This document shows, one piece after another, positions 33,201-41,152 of a stretch of DNA of 64,000 nucleotides (positions within the stretch are counted from its first letter, which is position 1; the number at the start of each line of letters is the position of its first letter). The DNA is from Prevotella sp. tf2-5 (GTDB lineage Bacteria > Bacteroidota > Bacteroidia > Bacteroidales > Bacteroidaceae), in NCBI RefSeq assembly GCF_900115435.1, contig NZ_FOWK01000007.1, positions 1-64,000 of the forward strand, in the 5' to 3' direction. The translations under genes were made by a program, and so were the position numbers. Below the pieces are notes generated by a model. The model did no database searches. It had not been told where the DNA came from and worked only from the letters and a program-made list of their open reading frames with translations.

Positions 33201-34329
33201 TGTTACCATTGAGGCGGAGACTGCTGCCGGGGGTGTCATTGCTTTCATCAACAATAACGCGTCCTTGGTGACCGGCTGTTCTAGCCATGCCACTGTGAAG
33301 GGTCGTTCTGGCGTAGGTGGTGTAGTCGGTACACTGACTAATGGTGTTGTGTCTAACTGTATCTATTTAGGCAATAGTATCACGGCATCTGTGGATTTTA
33401 ATGCTGTTTTAGGTTATCGTCAGAATGGTAAGGTGGAGAACTGTTTCTTCACAAATCCCACTCTCAACGACTCACGGGCGAAACTGATGCCAATGGAGAG
33501 GGAGGATAATACCAATTTCCTGAAACTGCTGCACGACCGTGATACGTATCTGATGGAACACGGGATGACCGAGGAGCAGATATACTATGACTTGACCATG
33601 AACGGGCGTACCTTTGCTGCTACCCAACAGACTGACGGGACATGGAAGAGTAAGGCTTATACAGTATCCCTTCCTTTTACCATGCGCTTGGAACAATTGG
33701 AGAATTTCGAAGACATCAAGGTGTATAAACTCCATGAAGTGGACCTCGACAATAAGGTGCTCCAGTTTACTAACGACTTCCCAGTATTGATGGCTGGTGA
33801 GCCTTATGTGGTAGTCATTGAAAAAGGCTCGTTTAGTTTCAGTGCTAAGAACGTACTGGTAAAAGAAGAACCTTTGGAACCACAGGAAGTCAAGAATGCT
33901 GACGCTACAAAGCAAATGGGCTGGTGGTGTGGAACGATGAAGTTCCTTAACAACGATGAGTTAATTGCGCAAAAAGCCTATATTATTCAGAACGACGGCA
34001 TGATGAAACGTGTTAGCAAGAAACACAGCAAGGTAAGTGTTTCTCCTTTCCGAGCTTATTTCTCTGCTTTGGAAGTATTGCCTGTTGCTGATTTTAAAGT
34101 GAAATATATCCGCACGGAGAATGGTGTGGAGACTGGTGATGTGATGGACTTCTCTGCCGATGAGTTTGACAGTGATGGTGATATGTCAGAAGATACTGAC
34201 GATATCCGTGAAGCTAAAGGTATGGAGTCGAATACTGGATGTTATTACGACCTTCAGGGTCGAAGACTCACTGGTAAGCCCCAAAAGGGTGTTTATATCT
34301 ACAATGGTCATCAATATATGAGTCAATAA
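30280..34329 (+). CDS. Large secreted surface protein with beta-helix repeats and Por-type tail
   Basis: A 1349-residue protein with signal peptide (LTAHAQ). Residues ~130-355 hold seven repeats of the type IYGGTVTA with AAIGGG turns, expected to form a right-handed beta-helix. Around 465-550 is an InlB/Listeria-Bacteroides-type repeat (LTFKGYLPQLTNIPSDIE). A second beta-helix of the GLUG type covers ~845-1050 (GVGGVVGTLTNGVVSNCIYLG is one turn). The end (YYDLQGRRLTGKPQKGVYIY) is a Por-type tail, implying type IX export. Such proteins are adhesins or glycan-binding surface proteins. It is third in the operon after the lipoprotein pair. Confidence 0.75.
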   Translation: MMILRYFLSLCCLTVLTAHAQVNYLERSWDGEKKQVVTVTRTCNSYKEITGENSSREGFNSGWYVVKGNVERFQFYFKGEVHLILTDGCRMRTKQVVVQKRDNTKLYIYSQSDGENQGKLEACNDYFDLNAALGSVESDGMGSLYIHGGNISATQLKSSSAAIGGGFKGQIDPQSEIVIYGGTVTAKSDQWSAAIGGGYVRDQGGPITIYGGTVDATGGPSGAAIGGGHGSKGGKVNIYGGKVTARGSDSNYASAGIGGAEGGDVHIYGGEVYAYGGRGAAGIGGSHSGKGGTLEVTGGLVFASCNEHDEWLAPAIGGGMYGDGGKVTITGGTVMAVTRQSNTVAPAPIGAGSYKGGHLFYSKGELYIGDNMMVSYSTHQEAIKDPKYREGIYLHAANTAQREDACTDHSYTFVRIEGCSHPNFTYVYKDEEKHVRQCTLCNYKVEETHTYKDGQACVCGKMNKDYSDYWTVTYYYSKDGKTYEKGEEYQVIKGMDISLPAPPKTEGLTFKGYLPQLTNIPSDIEMKDSEQEKGELLARGMTFSPTMNVSYYARYRYNFKENWEWNDDYTAAKVTLTNSMTGETVNLNATISEDIKSRIEPTEESLGETHYTAVATYQKAQGVTYHFEDRQKVILYQPRIVILDAFASDEENTAILEKYNGFKAEVTINNLALKKDGKLHSICLPFSVTDLKDTPLEGATLYRYSGYSIANTQMNILFERNTGIEAGRPYFYQFKNDGTTVNHPTFPLVLIEDTDGGGNYELDFDLKGTYEAVGFADEDRDKIAVLEGNEIIHQGEPVDGFSCFFTIFPSFDQYGCRTVCSLSLEFDRDAGLVFTKKLYDSWSGDGSEASPYNIRSAQQLKELQENFNGTDATRLKGKYFKQGADITFDSSLTNNFTPIKNFSAHYDGAGFTISGMKMSLTNHQDAALFDIIDKGASVKNIIIRNSSFKGYSAAAIATSVFGGSHVENCHVLRDVTIEAETAAGGVIAFINNNASLVTGCSSHATVKGRSGVGGVVGTLTNGVVSNCIYLGNSITASVDFNAVLGYRQNGKVENCFFTNPTLNDSRAKLMPMEREDNTNFLKLLHDRDTYLMEHGMTEEQIYYDLTMNGRTFAATQQTDGTWKSKAYTVSLPFTMRLEQLENFEDIKVYKLHEVDLDNKVLQFTNDFPVLMAGEPYVVVIEKGSFSFSAKNVLVKEEPLEPQEVKNADATKQMGWWCGTMKFLNNDELIAQKAYIIQNDGMMKRVSKKHSKVSVSPFRAYFSALEVLPVADFKVKYIRTENGVETGDVMDFSADEFDSDGDMSEDTDDIREAKGMESNTGCYYDLQGRRLTGKPQKGVYIYNGHQYMSQ

Positions 34330-34339
34330 AATGTAGAAA

Positions 34340-34480
34340 ATGGAAAAAAAACCTTATAAAAAACCCGAATTGCAGACTGTGACGCTATCGTATGCAGCTC
34401 GTTTGTTGGATGCTAGTCAGTCTGATTCCCGTTCCTTCGATTTTTCCCTCGATGAGAAAGAGGAGACCATATATCCGTAA
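34340..34480 (+). CDS. 46-residue peptide gene
   Basis: ATG 34340 opens a 46-codon frame starting 10 bases after the previous stop, with a purine-rich stretch before it. The product begins MEKKPYKKPELQTVTLSYAA and ends in an acidic tail (DEKEETIYP). Short proteins starting MKKxYxxP occur often beside surface-protein genes in Prevotella and Bacteroides; no function is known to me. A hairpin (AAAGAGG at 34457 with CCTCTTT at 34484, then T) overlaps its end and would close the operon. Confidence 0.55.
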   Translation: MEKKPYKKPELQTVTLSYAARLLDASQSDSRSFDFSLDEKEETIYP

Positions 34481-34492
34481 ACGCCTCTTTTT
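34457..34492 (+). terminator. Probable terminator of the lipoprotein operon
   Basis: AAAGAGG (34457-34463) pairs with CCTCTTT (34484-34490), followed by further T. The 20-base loop is long, so efficiency may be modest. A promoter for tatA follows at 34553-34560 (TATCTTTG). Confidence 0.5.
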
Positions 34493-34552
34493 GTGTGCGC
34501 GAAAAAATTGCAAAAAAAGAAGAAATTCTTTTGATTTGCTCTTGACTTTTCG

Positions 34553-34560
34553 TATCTTTG
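34553..34560 (+). promoter_or_regulatory. -7 box (TATCTTTG) of the tat operon
   Basis: TATCTTTG, 28 bases before tatA, with TTTG at 34530-34533 as the -33 element 19 bases upstream. It is the only strong promoter before the run of tatA, tatC, ferredoxin and aldo/keto reductase genes. Confidence 0.7.
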
Positions 34561-34588
34561 CAAATGATATAACTAAAAAGACTAAAAT

Positions 34589-34765
34589 ATGTTTGGATTA
34601 GGAACGACTGAGATTCTCGTGATTGCCATCATAGTCCTGTTGCTGTTCGGGGGCAAAAAGATTCCTGAGCTCATGAAAGGACTGGGCAAAGGCGTGAAGA
34701 GTTTCAAAGACGGCATGAAGGATGTCAACATCGACGACGAGAAGGAAGAAGCCAAGAAGGAATGA
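34589..34765 (+). CDS. tatA: Twin-arginine translocase subunit TatA/TatE
   Basis: A 58-residue protein, [20 protein letters not shown] then [15 protein letters not shown] and an acidic tail. One membrane helix, the FGxxKxPEL-type hinge (here FGGKKIPEL) and an amphipathic helix define TatA/E. It forms the variable-size pore of the system that exports folded, cofactor-containing proteins. Its stop overlaps the tatC start by four bases (ATGA), which implies coupled translation. No tatB is seen, as is usual in this phylum. Confidence 0.95.
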   Translation: MFGLGTTEILVIAIIVLLLFGGKKIPELMKGLGKGVKSFKDGMKDVNIDDEKEEAKKE

Positions 34766-35505
34766 GTGAGCCGCTGACGTTTTGGGATCATCTGGACGAA
34801 CTTCGAGGCACGCTATTCCGAATGCTTGGTGCCATTGTCCTCTTTGGTATCATTGCATTCTGTCTGAAAGACGAATTGTTTTCTATTGTACTGGCTCCCC
34901 GTTCGAGTGACTTCATCACCTACCGTCTGCTAGACACTGAGGATTTCAATATCCACCTGATGAACACCGGATTGACGGAACAATTCATGATACACATGAA
35001 GACGGCTATCTATGCCGGATTATTGGTCGCCTCACCTTATATATTATATGAGCTCTTTCGCTTTGTGTCACCCGGACTCTATGCCAACGAGCGGCATTAT
35101 GCCGTGTGGATCGTGGGAGCCGCATACTTGATGTTCCTTATCGGAACATTGGTTAATTACCTTGTGGTATTCCCCTTCACCGTCCGTTTCCTAGGTACCT
35201 ATCAGGTATCACCTGATGTTACCAACATGCTGACGTTGCAGTCATATGTCGACACTTTGTTGGGGATGAGTCTGGTCATGGGAGTGGTCTTCGAACTGCC
35301 TGTAGTCTGTGCGCTGATGGGGAGAATGGGACTGATTAACGGACAACTGATGACGACCTACCGCCGTCATGCCCTTGTGGCAATACTTATTGTGGCAGCG
35401 ATTATCACACCGACTACTGATGCCTTCACACTGTTCGTCGTGGCACTACCTATCTACCTGCTCTATGAACTGAGTATACTGATTGTAAGAATAATAACAA
35501 AATAA
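34762..35505 (+). CDS. tatC: Twin-arginine translocase subunit TatC
   Basis: A 247-residue membrane protein. [20 protein letters not shown] is the typical TatC start (HLxELR), with six expected membrane segments and the conserved FELPV ([18 protein letters not shown]) and ITPTTD near the end. TatC recognises twin-arginine signals. It is translationally coupled to tatA. The next gene encodes an iron-sulfur membrane protein and the one after has a clear twin-arginine signal, so the machinery and a client are in one operon. Confidence 0.95.
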   Translation: MSEPLTFWDHLDELRGTLFRMLGAIVLFGIIAFCLKDELFSIVLAPRSSDFITYRLLDTEDFNIHLMNTGLTEQFMIHMKTAIYAGLLVASPYILYELFRFVSPGLYANERHYAVWIVGAAYLMFLIGTLVNYLVVFPFTVRFLGTYQVSPDVTNMLTLQSYVDTLLGMSLVMGVVFELPVVCALMGRMGLINGQLMTTYRRHALVAILIVAAIITPTTDAFTLFVVALPIYLLYELSILIVRIITK

Positions 35506-35521
35506 AACTAAACAAAACTTT

Positions 35522-37009
35522 ATGTTAAGGAAAATCAGAATCACACTGGCTGCCGTGATGTTTATAGGCATCACTCTGTTGTTCCTCGACTTCACGGGAA
35601 CAATGCACCATTGGGTCAGTTGGATGCCGAAACTACAGTTCTTAGAAGCGATTCTGGCACTAAACGTGGCGGCTATCGTGGTTCTCGTAGTTCTGACCAT
35701 CATCTTCGGACGCATCTACTGCTCCGTCATCTGTCCGTTAGGCGTCTTACAAGACATCTTCGGATGGTTTGGTAAGAAGGCGAAAAAGAACCGTTACACT
35801 TTCTCGAAAGCGAAGTCGTGGCTGCGCTATGCTTTCCTCGTACTAGGTATTGCGTGTTGGTTTTTAGGTATCGGCGTGGTCGTACAACTGCTAGCGCCCT
35901 ACTCCACCTTCGGGCTCATTGCTACGAACCTGTTACAACCTATCTATCAGGCAGGCAACAATGTACTTGCCTTCATTGCTGAGCACAACGACAGCTACAT
36001 GTTCTATCACAGTAATATCTGGATGCGAGCATTGCCGTCATTGGTGATAGCCATCGTTGCCTTTATTATTCTTTTCTTCCTTGCTTGGCGCAATGGAAGA
36101 ACCTATTGTAACACAGTCTGCCCTGTGGGAACTGTTCTCTCGTTCCTGAGCCGCTTCTCTATTTTGAAGATTCACTTTGACGCAGACAAATGCAGAAACT
36201 GTTCACTATGCTCAAAGAACTGCAAGGCAGCATGTATCGACTACAAGACACATTCCGTTGACGCTACACGCTGTGTGGTATGCGGCAATTGTATCGAGAA
36301 TTGCAAGTTCGGAGCGTTGAGGTATGGGTTTAACAAATCTAACGGACGACCCGATAAACCTGCTGACTCCAGCGAAACCGTTGATTCCTCCAAGCGCAGT
36401 TTCCTTCTCTCTTCCGCTTTGCTGACCACTGCCGCCCTTGCCCAAGAGGCAAAGAAGACAGACGGCGGACTCGCTGAAATTGAGGACAAGGTGGCACCAG
36501 AGCGACAGACACCACTGACACCTGCAGGGTCTTTGTCTGCACAGAACATGGCAAAGCGCTGTACGGGATGCCAACTCTGTATCTCTGAGTGTCCAAATGA
36601 AGTATTGCGTCCATCCAGTGATTGGCTTCATCTGTTGCAACCAGTCATGTCGTATGAGCGTGGCTATTGTCGTCCAGAATGTAACCGTTGCTCAGAGGTC
36701 TGTCCTACCGGGGCTATCAAGCCCATTAGTCATGAAGACAAAGCATCAACGCAGATCGGTCATGCTGTTTGGGTAAAGAAAAACTGTATTCCGCTGACTG
36801 ACAGTGTAGAGTGCGGCAACTGTGCCCGACACTGTCCTGTAGGTGCTATCGAGATGGTACCTTCCAGTCCAGACGACAAGGAGTCACCAATGATTCCCGC
36901 CGTTAATGAGAACCGCTGTATCGGCTGTGGAGCCTGCGAGTATCTGTGCCCGGCACGACCATTCTCTGCAATCTATGTGGAGGGACATGAGATACATAAA
37001 GAAGTTTAG
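35522..37009 (+). CDS. Polyferredoxin-type membrane 4Fe-4S protein (NapH/CcoG-like)
   Basis: A 495-residue protein. The N-terminal half has four or five membrane helices with two CxxxCP motifs (YCSVICPLG near 68, YCNTVCPVG near 200), as in NapH/MauN/CcoG-type proteins. After it come several 4Fe-4S motifs: CRNCSLCSKNC, CVVCGNCIENC, CTGCQLCISEC, CNRCSEVC, CGNCARHC and CIGCGACEYLC. It should carry electrons from the membrane to a partner outside, perhaps the aldo/keto reductase 25 bases downstream. A segment SSKRSFLLSSALLTTAALA near 295-313 looks like an embedded twin-arginine-like signal preceding the second set of clusters, an unusual arrangement. Confidence 0.8.
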   Translation: MLRKIRITLAAVMFIGITLLFLDFTGTMHHWVSWMPKLQFLEAILALNVAAIVVLVVLTIIFGRIYCSVICPLGVLQDIFGWFGKKAKKNRYTFSKAKSWLRYAFLVLGIACWFLGIGVVVQLLAPYSTFGLIATNLLQPIYQAGNNVLAFIAEHNDSYMFYHSNIWMRALPSLVIAIVAFIILFFLAWRNGRTYCNTVCPVGTVLSFLSRFSILKIHFDADKCRNCSLCSKNCKAACIDYKTHSVDATRCVVCGNCIENCKFGALRYGFNKSNGRPDKPADSSETVDSSKRSFLLSSALLTTAALAQEAKKTDGGLAEIEDKVAPERQTPLTPAGSLSAQNMAKRCTGCQLCISECPNEVLRPSSDWLHLLQPVMSYERGYCRPECNRCSEVCPTGAIKPISHEDKASTQIGHAVWVKKNCIPLTDSVECGNCARHCPVGAIEMVPSSPDDKESPMIPAVNENRCIGCGACEYLCPARPFSAIYVEGHEIHKEV

Positions 37010-37034
37010 AGTTGATCGTTTAGAACTTAAAGAG

Positions 37035-38444
37035 ATGAAAAAAGATATAAACCGCAGAAATTTCCTCAAGTTGTTAGGAGGTGGAGCAGTGACAACCGCT
37101 GCCGTCCTGACGGGCTGCAAGTCAAAGACCGAGACCAAGGCGGTCAGCGAATATACCAAACAGGTGGAACCGCCGACAGGTCAGATGACCTATCGCATCA
37201 ATCCCAAGACGAAGGAAAAAGTATCCATCCTCGGCTATGGTATGATGCGCCTGCCGTCAAAGACAGAGAACAAGGACGATTACGATCAGGAGATGATCAA
37301 CAAACAAGTAGACTATGCCATTGAGCATGGAGTCAACTACTTCGACACAAGCCCCGTCTACTGCCAGGGTAAGTCGGAGACTTGTACTGGCATAGCCCTC
37401 AGCCGCCACAAGCGTGAGGAGTATTTTGTTGCCACTAAACTCTCAAACTTCCACCCTGACTCACAGACACGTGAGGCAAGTATCGGCATGTACCAGAAAT
37501 CTCTGAAGGAATTGCAGGTAGACTATATCGACTACTATCTGCTGCATGCTATTGGTGGAGGCATGGATGAGTTTAATCGTCGTTATATTGATAACGGCAT
37601 GATGGACTTCCTGATGAAAGAGCGTGAGGCAGGACGCATCCGCAACCTTGGTTTCTCTTTCCATGGTCAGAAATCGGTATTTGACGAGGTACTTGCCATG
37701 AACGACAAATATCACTGGGACTTCGTACAAATAGAGTTGAACTACCTGGACTGGAACTATGCCGACGAGATTAATAACCGTAATGTGGATGCCAGTTATC
37801 TGTACGGAGAGTTGCAGAAATACCATATCCCTGCCGTTATCATGGAGCCACTGTTGGGCGGACGACTTGCAAACCTGCCCCAGTATCTCGTCAACGAACT
37901 GAAACAGCATGCTCCCGAACGCAGTGTCGCCTCATGGGCATTCCGCTATGCGGGCACTCCAGAAGGTGTGCTCACCGTACTCAGCGGCATGACCTATACG
38001 GAACATCTGAAAGACAACCTACTCTCCTATTGTCCGTTGAAGCCTCTGACCAAGAAAGAACAGGAGTACCTGCATAGTGAGATTGCGGAGAAGATTGTGG
38101 GACTGGAGAACATTCCTTGTAATGATTGCAAATATTGCATGCCCTGTCCTTACGGCATTGACATCCCTGCTATCTTCGTCCATTATAATAAATGTAAGAA
38201 CGAGGGTACCCTGCCCCGTCTGAAGATGGATGACGAGTATGCCAAGTTACGCCGTAACTACCTTATCAGCCTCGACCGTGCCGTACCTCGTTTCCGACAA
38301 GCAGACCACTGCATCGGTTGCGGTCAGTGTGAGCCGCATTGTCCACAAAACATCCGTATCCCACGAGAACTCCAGAAGATCAGTGAGTTCGTGGAAACCT
38401 TAAAACGTAACAATTGGATGTTAGAAGAGAAAGCAAAAGAATAA
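37035..38444 (+). CDS. Tat-exported aldo/keto reductase with two 4Fe-4S clusters
   Basis: A 469-residue protein read from ATG 37035, which gives the twin-arginine signal MKKDINRRNFLKLLGGGAVT with a lipobox-like LTGC. The aldo/keto barrel runs from ~45 (VSILGYGMMRLP) with DTSPVYCQGKSE and YIDYYLLHAIG. The C-terminal ~100 residues carry CNDCKYCMPCPYGID and CIGCGQCEPHCPQNIRIP, two ferredoxin-type clusters. The substrate is unknown. The open frame begins earlier, inside the previous gene, but that part is not protein-like. Last gene of the tat operon. Confidence 0.85.
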   Translation: MKKDINRRNFLKLLGGGAVTTAAVLTGCKSKTETKAVSEYTKQVEPPTGQMTYRINPKTKEKVSILGYGMMRLPSKTENKDDYDQEMINKQVDYAIEHGVNYFDTSPVYCQGKSETCTGIALSRHKREEYFVATKLSNFHPDSQTREASIGMYQKSLKELQVDYIDYYLLHAIGGGMDEFNRRYIDNGMMDFLMKEREAGRIRNLGFSFHGQKSVFDEVLAMNDKYHWDFVQIELNYLDWNYADEINNRNVDASYLYGELQKYHIPAVIMEPLLGGRLANLPQYLVNELKQHAPERSVASWAFRYAGTPEGVLTVLSGMTYTEHLKDNLLSYCPLKPLTKKEQEYLHSEIAEKIVGLENIPCNDCKYCMPCPYGIDIPAIFVHYNKCKNEGTLPRLKMDDEYAKLRRNYLISLDRAVPRFRQADHCIGCGQCEPHCPQNIRIPRELQKISEFVETLKRNNWMLEEKAKE

Positions 38445-38461
38445 TAAACAAATACAAAAAC

Positions 38462-38492
38462 AAGAAAGGCATTCGATGGGAATGCCTTTCTT
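38462..38492. terminator. Bidirectional terminator between convergent genes
   Basis: A perfect 13-bp stem (AAGAAAGGCATTC at 38462-38474 with 38480-38492), 5-base loop and T-rich flank on both strands. It ends the tat operon on one side and the GH3-esterase operon on the other. Confidence 0.85.
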
Positions 38493-38498
38493 ATTTTG

Positions 38499-41150
38499 TT
38501 ATTTCACTACGAAGTCAAGACTCTGCAGGTCTTTGTCGAGGGACGACGTACCATAGAGGATTTGGTAACGTCCCGGTTTGACAGACAACTCGTCGATAGC
38601 CTCGTTATAATATTCAAACGCCTCATCATCCAATGAGATGGCAGCCGTTGCCGTCTCACCAGGCTTCAGGTTCAGTTTCTGGAATCCCTTCAGTGCTTTG
38701 ATGGGTGCTTCCGCATCCTCGAGTGCTTTCACATAGATCTGTATCGTCTCTGTTCCCTCACGCTTACCCGTATTCGTCACAGGGACCATTATTTTCACCG
38801 TTCCTCCCTTCTTCATTGATCTCGCAGACAGTTTAGCTTTTCCGACCGCAAAAGTAGTGTAGCTTAACCCATAACCAAACGCATATTGCGGCTGTCCTGT
38901 GAAGTAACGATACGTACGGTTCTTCATTGAGTAGTCGAGGAAGTCTGGCAAGTCATTGGTAGAACGATAGAATGTCACTGGCAACTTTCCACCAGGGTTA
39001 TAGTCTCCAAAGAGCACATCGGCAAGAGCTTTGGAGCCACCTTGTCCAGCATACCATGCCTGCAAAAGTGCATCATACTGTCCCTCCACACTGCCGAAGG
39101 CAATAGCAGATCCAGAGCAATTGACAAAAATGACTGGACGACCCGTAGCATGCATAGCACGTAGCAGACGTTGCTGTACTTTCGGCAACTCAATATCCGC
39201 TTTGTCGCCACCCTCGCCTTCCATCTGAGCGGAGATTCCTCCGATAATGATGATGGCATCGGCATTCTTCACCTCCTCGGCTAAAGGTGTGAAATCAACA
39301 AGGATACGCTCACAAATATCACCACGTAGCATCGCAAACTGTCCGTTGCCACGACGGTACTCTATCACAACCTCATAAGTCTCACCAGCCTTGACGGGGA
39401 AGGACTTATACTCCATTGAACGATGGAAATAGCCACCTTGAGGAAGATACGGCTCTGCCGTCTCCACTACCTCGTTATTTACCTTGAGGACATAACCATT
39501 GTCAGAAGTCAACGAATACTTCATCTCACCAGTGAATGTCGACTTATAAGTTCCACTCACTCGAACGGACAGAGAATCGTTGTTAACACCCTCGGCAAAG
39601 CCCCATGCACCAAAAGTCGTAAAAGCCATCTCCTTGTAATAGTCTTTCTTTACTGGCTCACCTTCTAATCTCCGGTTATTCCAGAATTCCACCAAAACAC
39701 CCTTACCGTCATTGAAGTCTTGCAGATGATGAATGGTGTTATACTCGTCATTCAGCTCACAGGCTTTATGATAGATGACTCTTGTGTTTGGCACAGCAGC
39801 CTTGATACCTTCCAATAAAGAGTGAGTATGCGCCTTTGTCGGTGTACCACCATAGTTACCATTCAGCATCGCGGCATCATCTGCATTAGGACCAATTACA
39901 GCAATCGTCTTGATACTCTTTGAAAGCGGGAGGACGGGAACTTTTGCCCCACCGGCGGAAACCGCTTCCCCGCTTAACGGAGAGCGCACCTTGTTCTCCA
40001 ACAGTACCATCGATTCGCGAGCAGCCTGGGTGGCAAGCTCATTATTTTTCTCACTACTGATAACCTCCGGACCTAAGTTCGCCCAAGGCAACATCTCAGC
40101 AGGATCGAACATACCCAGTTCGAAACGTCCGTAAAGAGTCTTACGCAGGTGCTGATCGAGGTCAGCCTCTTTGATATATCCTTTCTTTAAGCCCTCTGTC
40201 AGACACATAAACACCTTGCCACACTCCAGATCCGTACCGTTCAGTACCGCATCGACACTTGCCGACAACGGATCCTTATGTGTCTCATGCTGTCCTTTGC
40301 TATAGAAATTATTGATTGCGTCACAGTCCGTAACCACCAAGCCATCATAACCCCATTTGTTACGCAGGATATCAATCAGCAGACGGTCACTCGTACAACA
40401 AGGTTTTCCTTCGAAACGCTGGTAAGCACACATCACCTCCCGAACATGCGCCTTTTTCACTAAAGCTTTGAAAGCAGGCAGATAGGTCTCCCACAAGTCA
40501 CGGTTCGTTGGTTCCACATTCATGGAGTGACGTAACGGCTCTGGTCCGCTATGCACCGCATAATGCTTGGCACAGGCATGGGTCTTGAGATAATGACTAT
40601 CATTCCCCTGCATACCCAGCACAGTCTGTACACCCAATACAGCATTCATATAAGGATCCTCACCACAGGTTTCCTGACCACGTCCCCAACGGGGATCACG
40701 GAAGATATTGACATTCGGGCACCAGAAGGTAAGCTCAGGATTCCCAGGATAATAGATCACGCCCATCGGAACGTTGAAGACATTATGGTCACTGCGGTTC
40801 CAGTTAGCACGAGCCTCATCAGAGACAGTTGAAAAGACATCGTAAAACAGTGGGGCGTTGAATGCCGCTGCCATACCGATGGGTTGCGGATAGACGGTAT
40901 AGTCACTCTGACGTACCCCATGACACGCCTCACTCCACCAGTTATACGACGGAATACCGAGACGGTCGACAGATGCCGATTTATTCATCATTAACCCCAC
41001 CTTTTCCTCTGGCGTCAACAGGGAAATAAGGTTTTCCACTCGTTCCTCATAAGAAAGCTTAGGATTCTGGAACGGATATTGATACTGTGCAGAAGTCTTA
41101 CTTACCGAAAGACAGATTGTCAAAAAGAGAAAGACGATATTTTTCATCAT
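38499..41150 (-). CDS. Glycoside hydrolase family 3 (beta-glucosidase/xylosidase type) with PA14 insert
   Basis: An 883-residue secreted enzyme. I place the start at 41150 (MMKNIVFLFLTICLSVSKTS signal peptide), two bases after the esterase stop; the longer frame reads into that gene. The GH3 N-domain has NWWSEACHGV, GRGQETCGEDP and GLVVTDCDAI, whose Asp is the expected nucleophile. A PA14 domain (FWNNRRLEGEP, then SDNGYVLKVNNE) interrupts the second GH3 domain, and a fibronectin-III-like module ends it. This arrangement is common in Prevotella beta-xylosidases and beta-glucosidases acting on hemicellulose. The specificity is not certain. Confidence 0.85.
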   Translation of the reverse strand: MMKNIVFLFLTICLSVSKTSAQYQYPFQNPKLSYEERVENLISLLTPEEKVGLMMNKSASVDRLGIPSYNWWSEACHGVRQSDYTVYPQPIGMAAAFNAPLFYDVFSTVSDEARANWNRSDHNVFNVPMGVIYYPGNPELTFWCPNVNIFRDPRWGRGQETCGEDPYMNAVLGVQTVLGMQGNDSHYLKTHACAKHYAVHSGPEPLRHSMNVEPTNRDLWETYLPAFKALVKKAHVREVMCAYQRFEGKPCCTSDRLLIDILRNKWGYDGLVVTDCDAINNFYSKGQHETHKDPLSASVDAVLNGTDLECGKVFMCLTEGLKKGYIKEADLDQHLRKTLYGRFELGMFDPAEMLPWANLGPEVISSEKNNELATQAARESMVLLENKVRSPLSGEAVSAGGAKVPVLPLSKSIKTIAVIGPNADDAAMLNGNYGGTPTKAHTHSLLEGIKAAVPNTRVIYHKACELNDEYNTIHHLQDFNDGKGVLVEFWNNRRLEGEPVKKDYYKEMAFTTFGAWGFAEGVNNDSLSVRVSGTYKSTFTGEMKYSLTSDNGYVLKVNNEVVETAEPYLPQGGYFHRSMEYKSFPVKAGETYEVVIEYRRGNGQFAMLRGDICERILVDFTPLAEEVKNADAIIIIGGISAQMEGEGGDKADIELPKVQQRLLRAMHATGRPVIFVNCSGSAIAFGSVEGQYDALLQAWYAGQGGSKALADVLFGDYNPGGKLPVTFYRSTNDLPDFLDYSMKNRTYRYFTGQPQYAFGYGLSYTTFAVGKAKLSARSMKKGGTVKIMVPVTNTGKREGTETIQIYVKALEDAEAPIKALKGFQKLNLKPGETATAAISLDDEAFEYYNEAIDELSVKPGRYQILYGTSSLDKDLQSLDFVVK

Positions 41151-41152
41151 AG

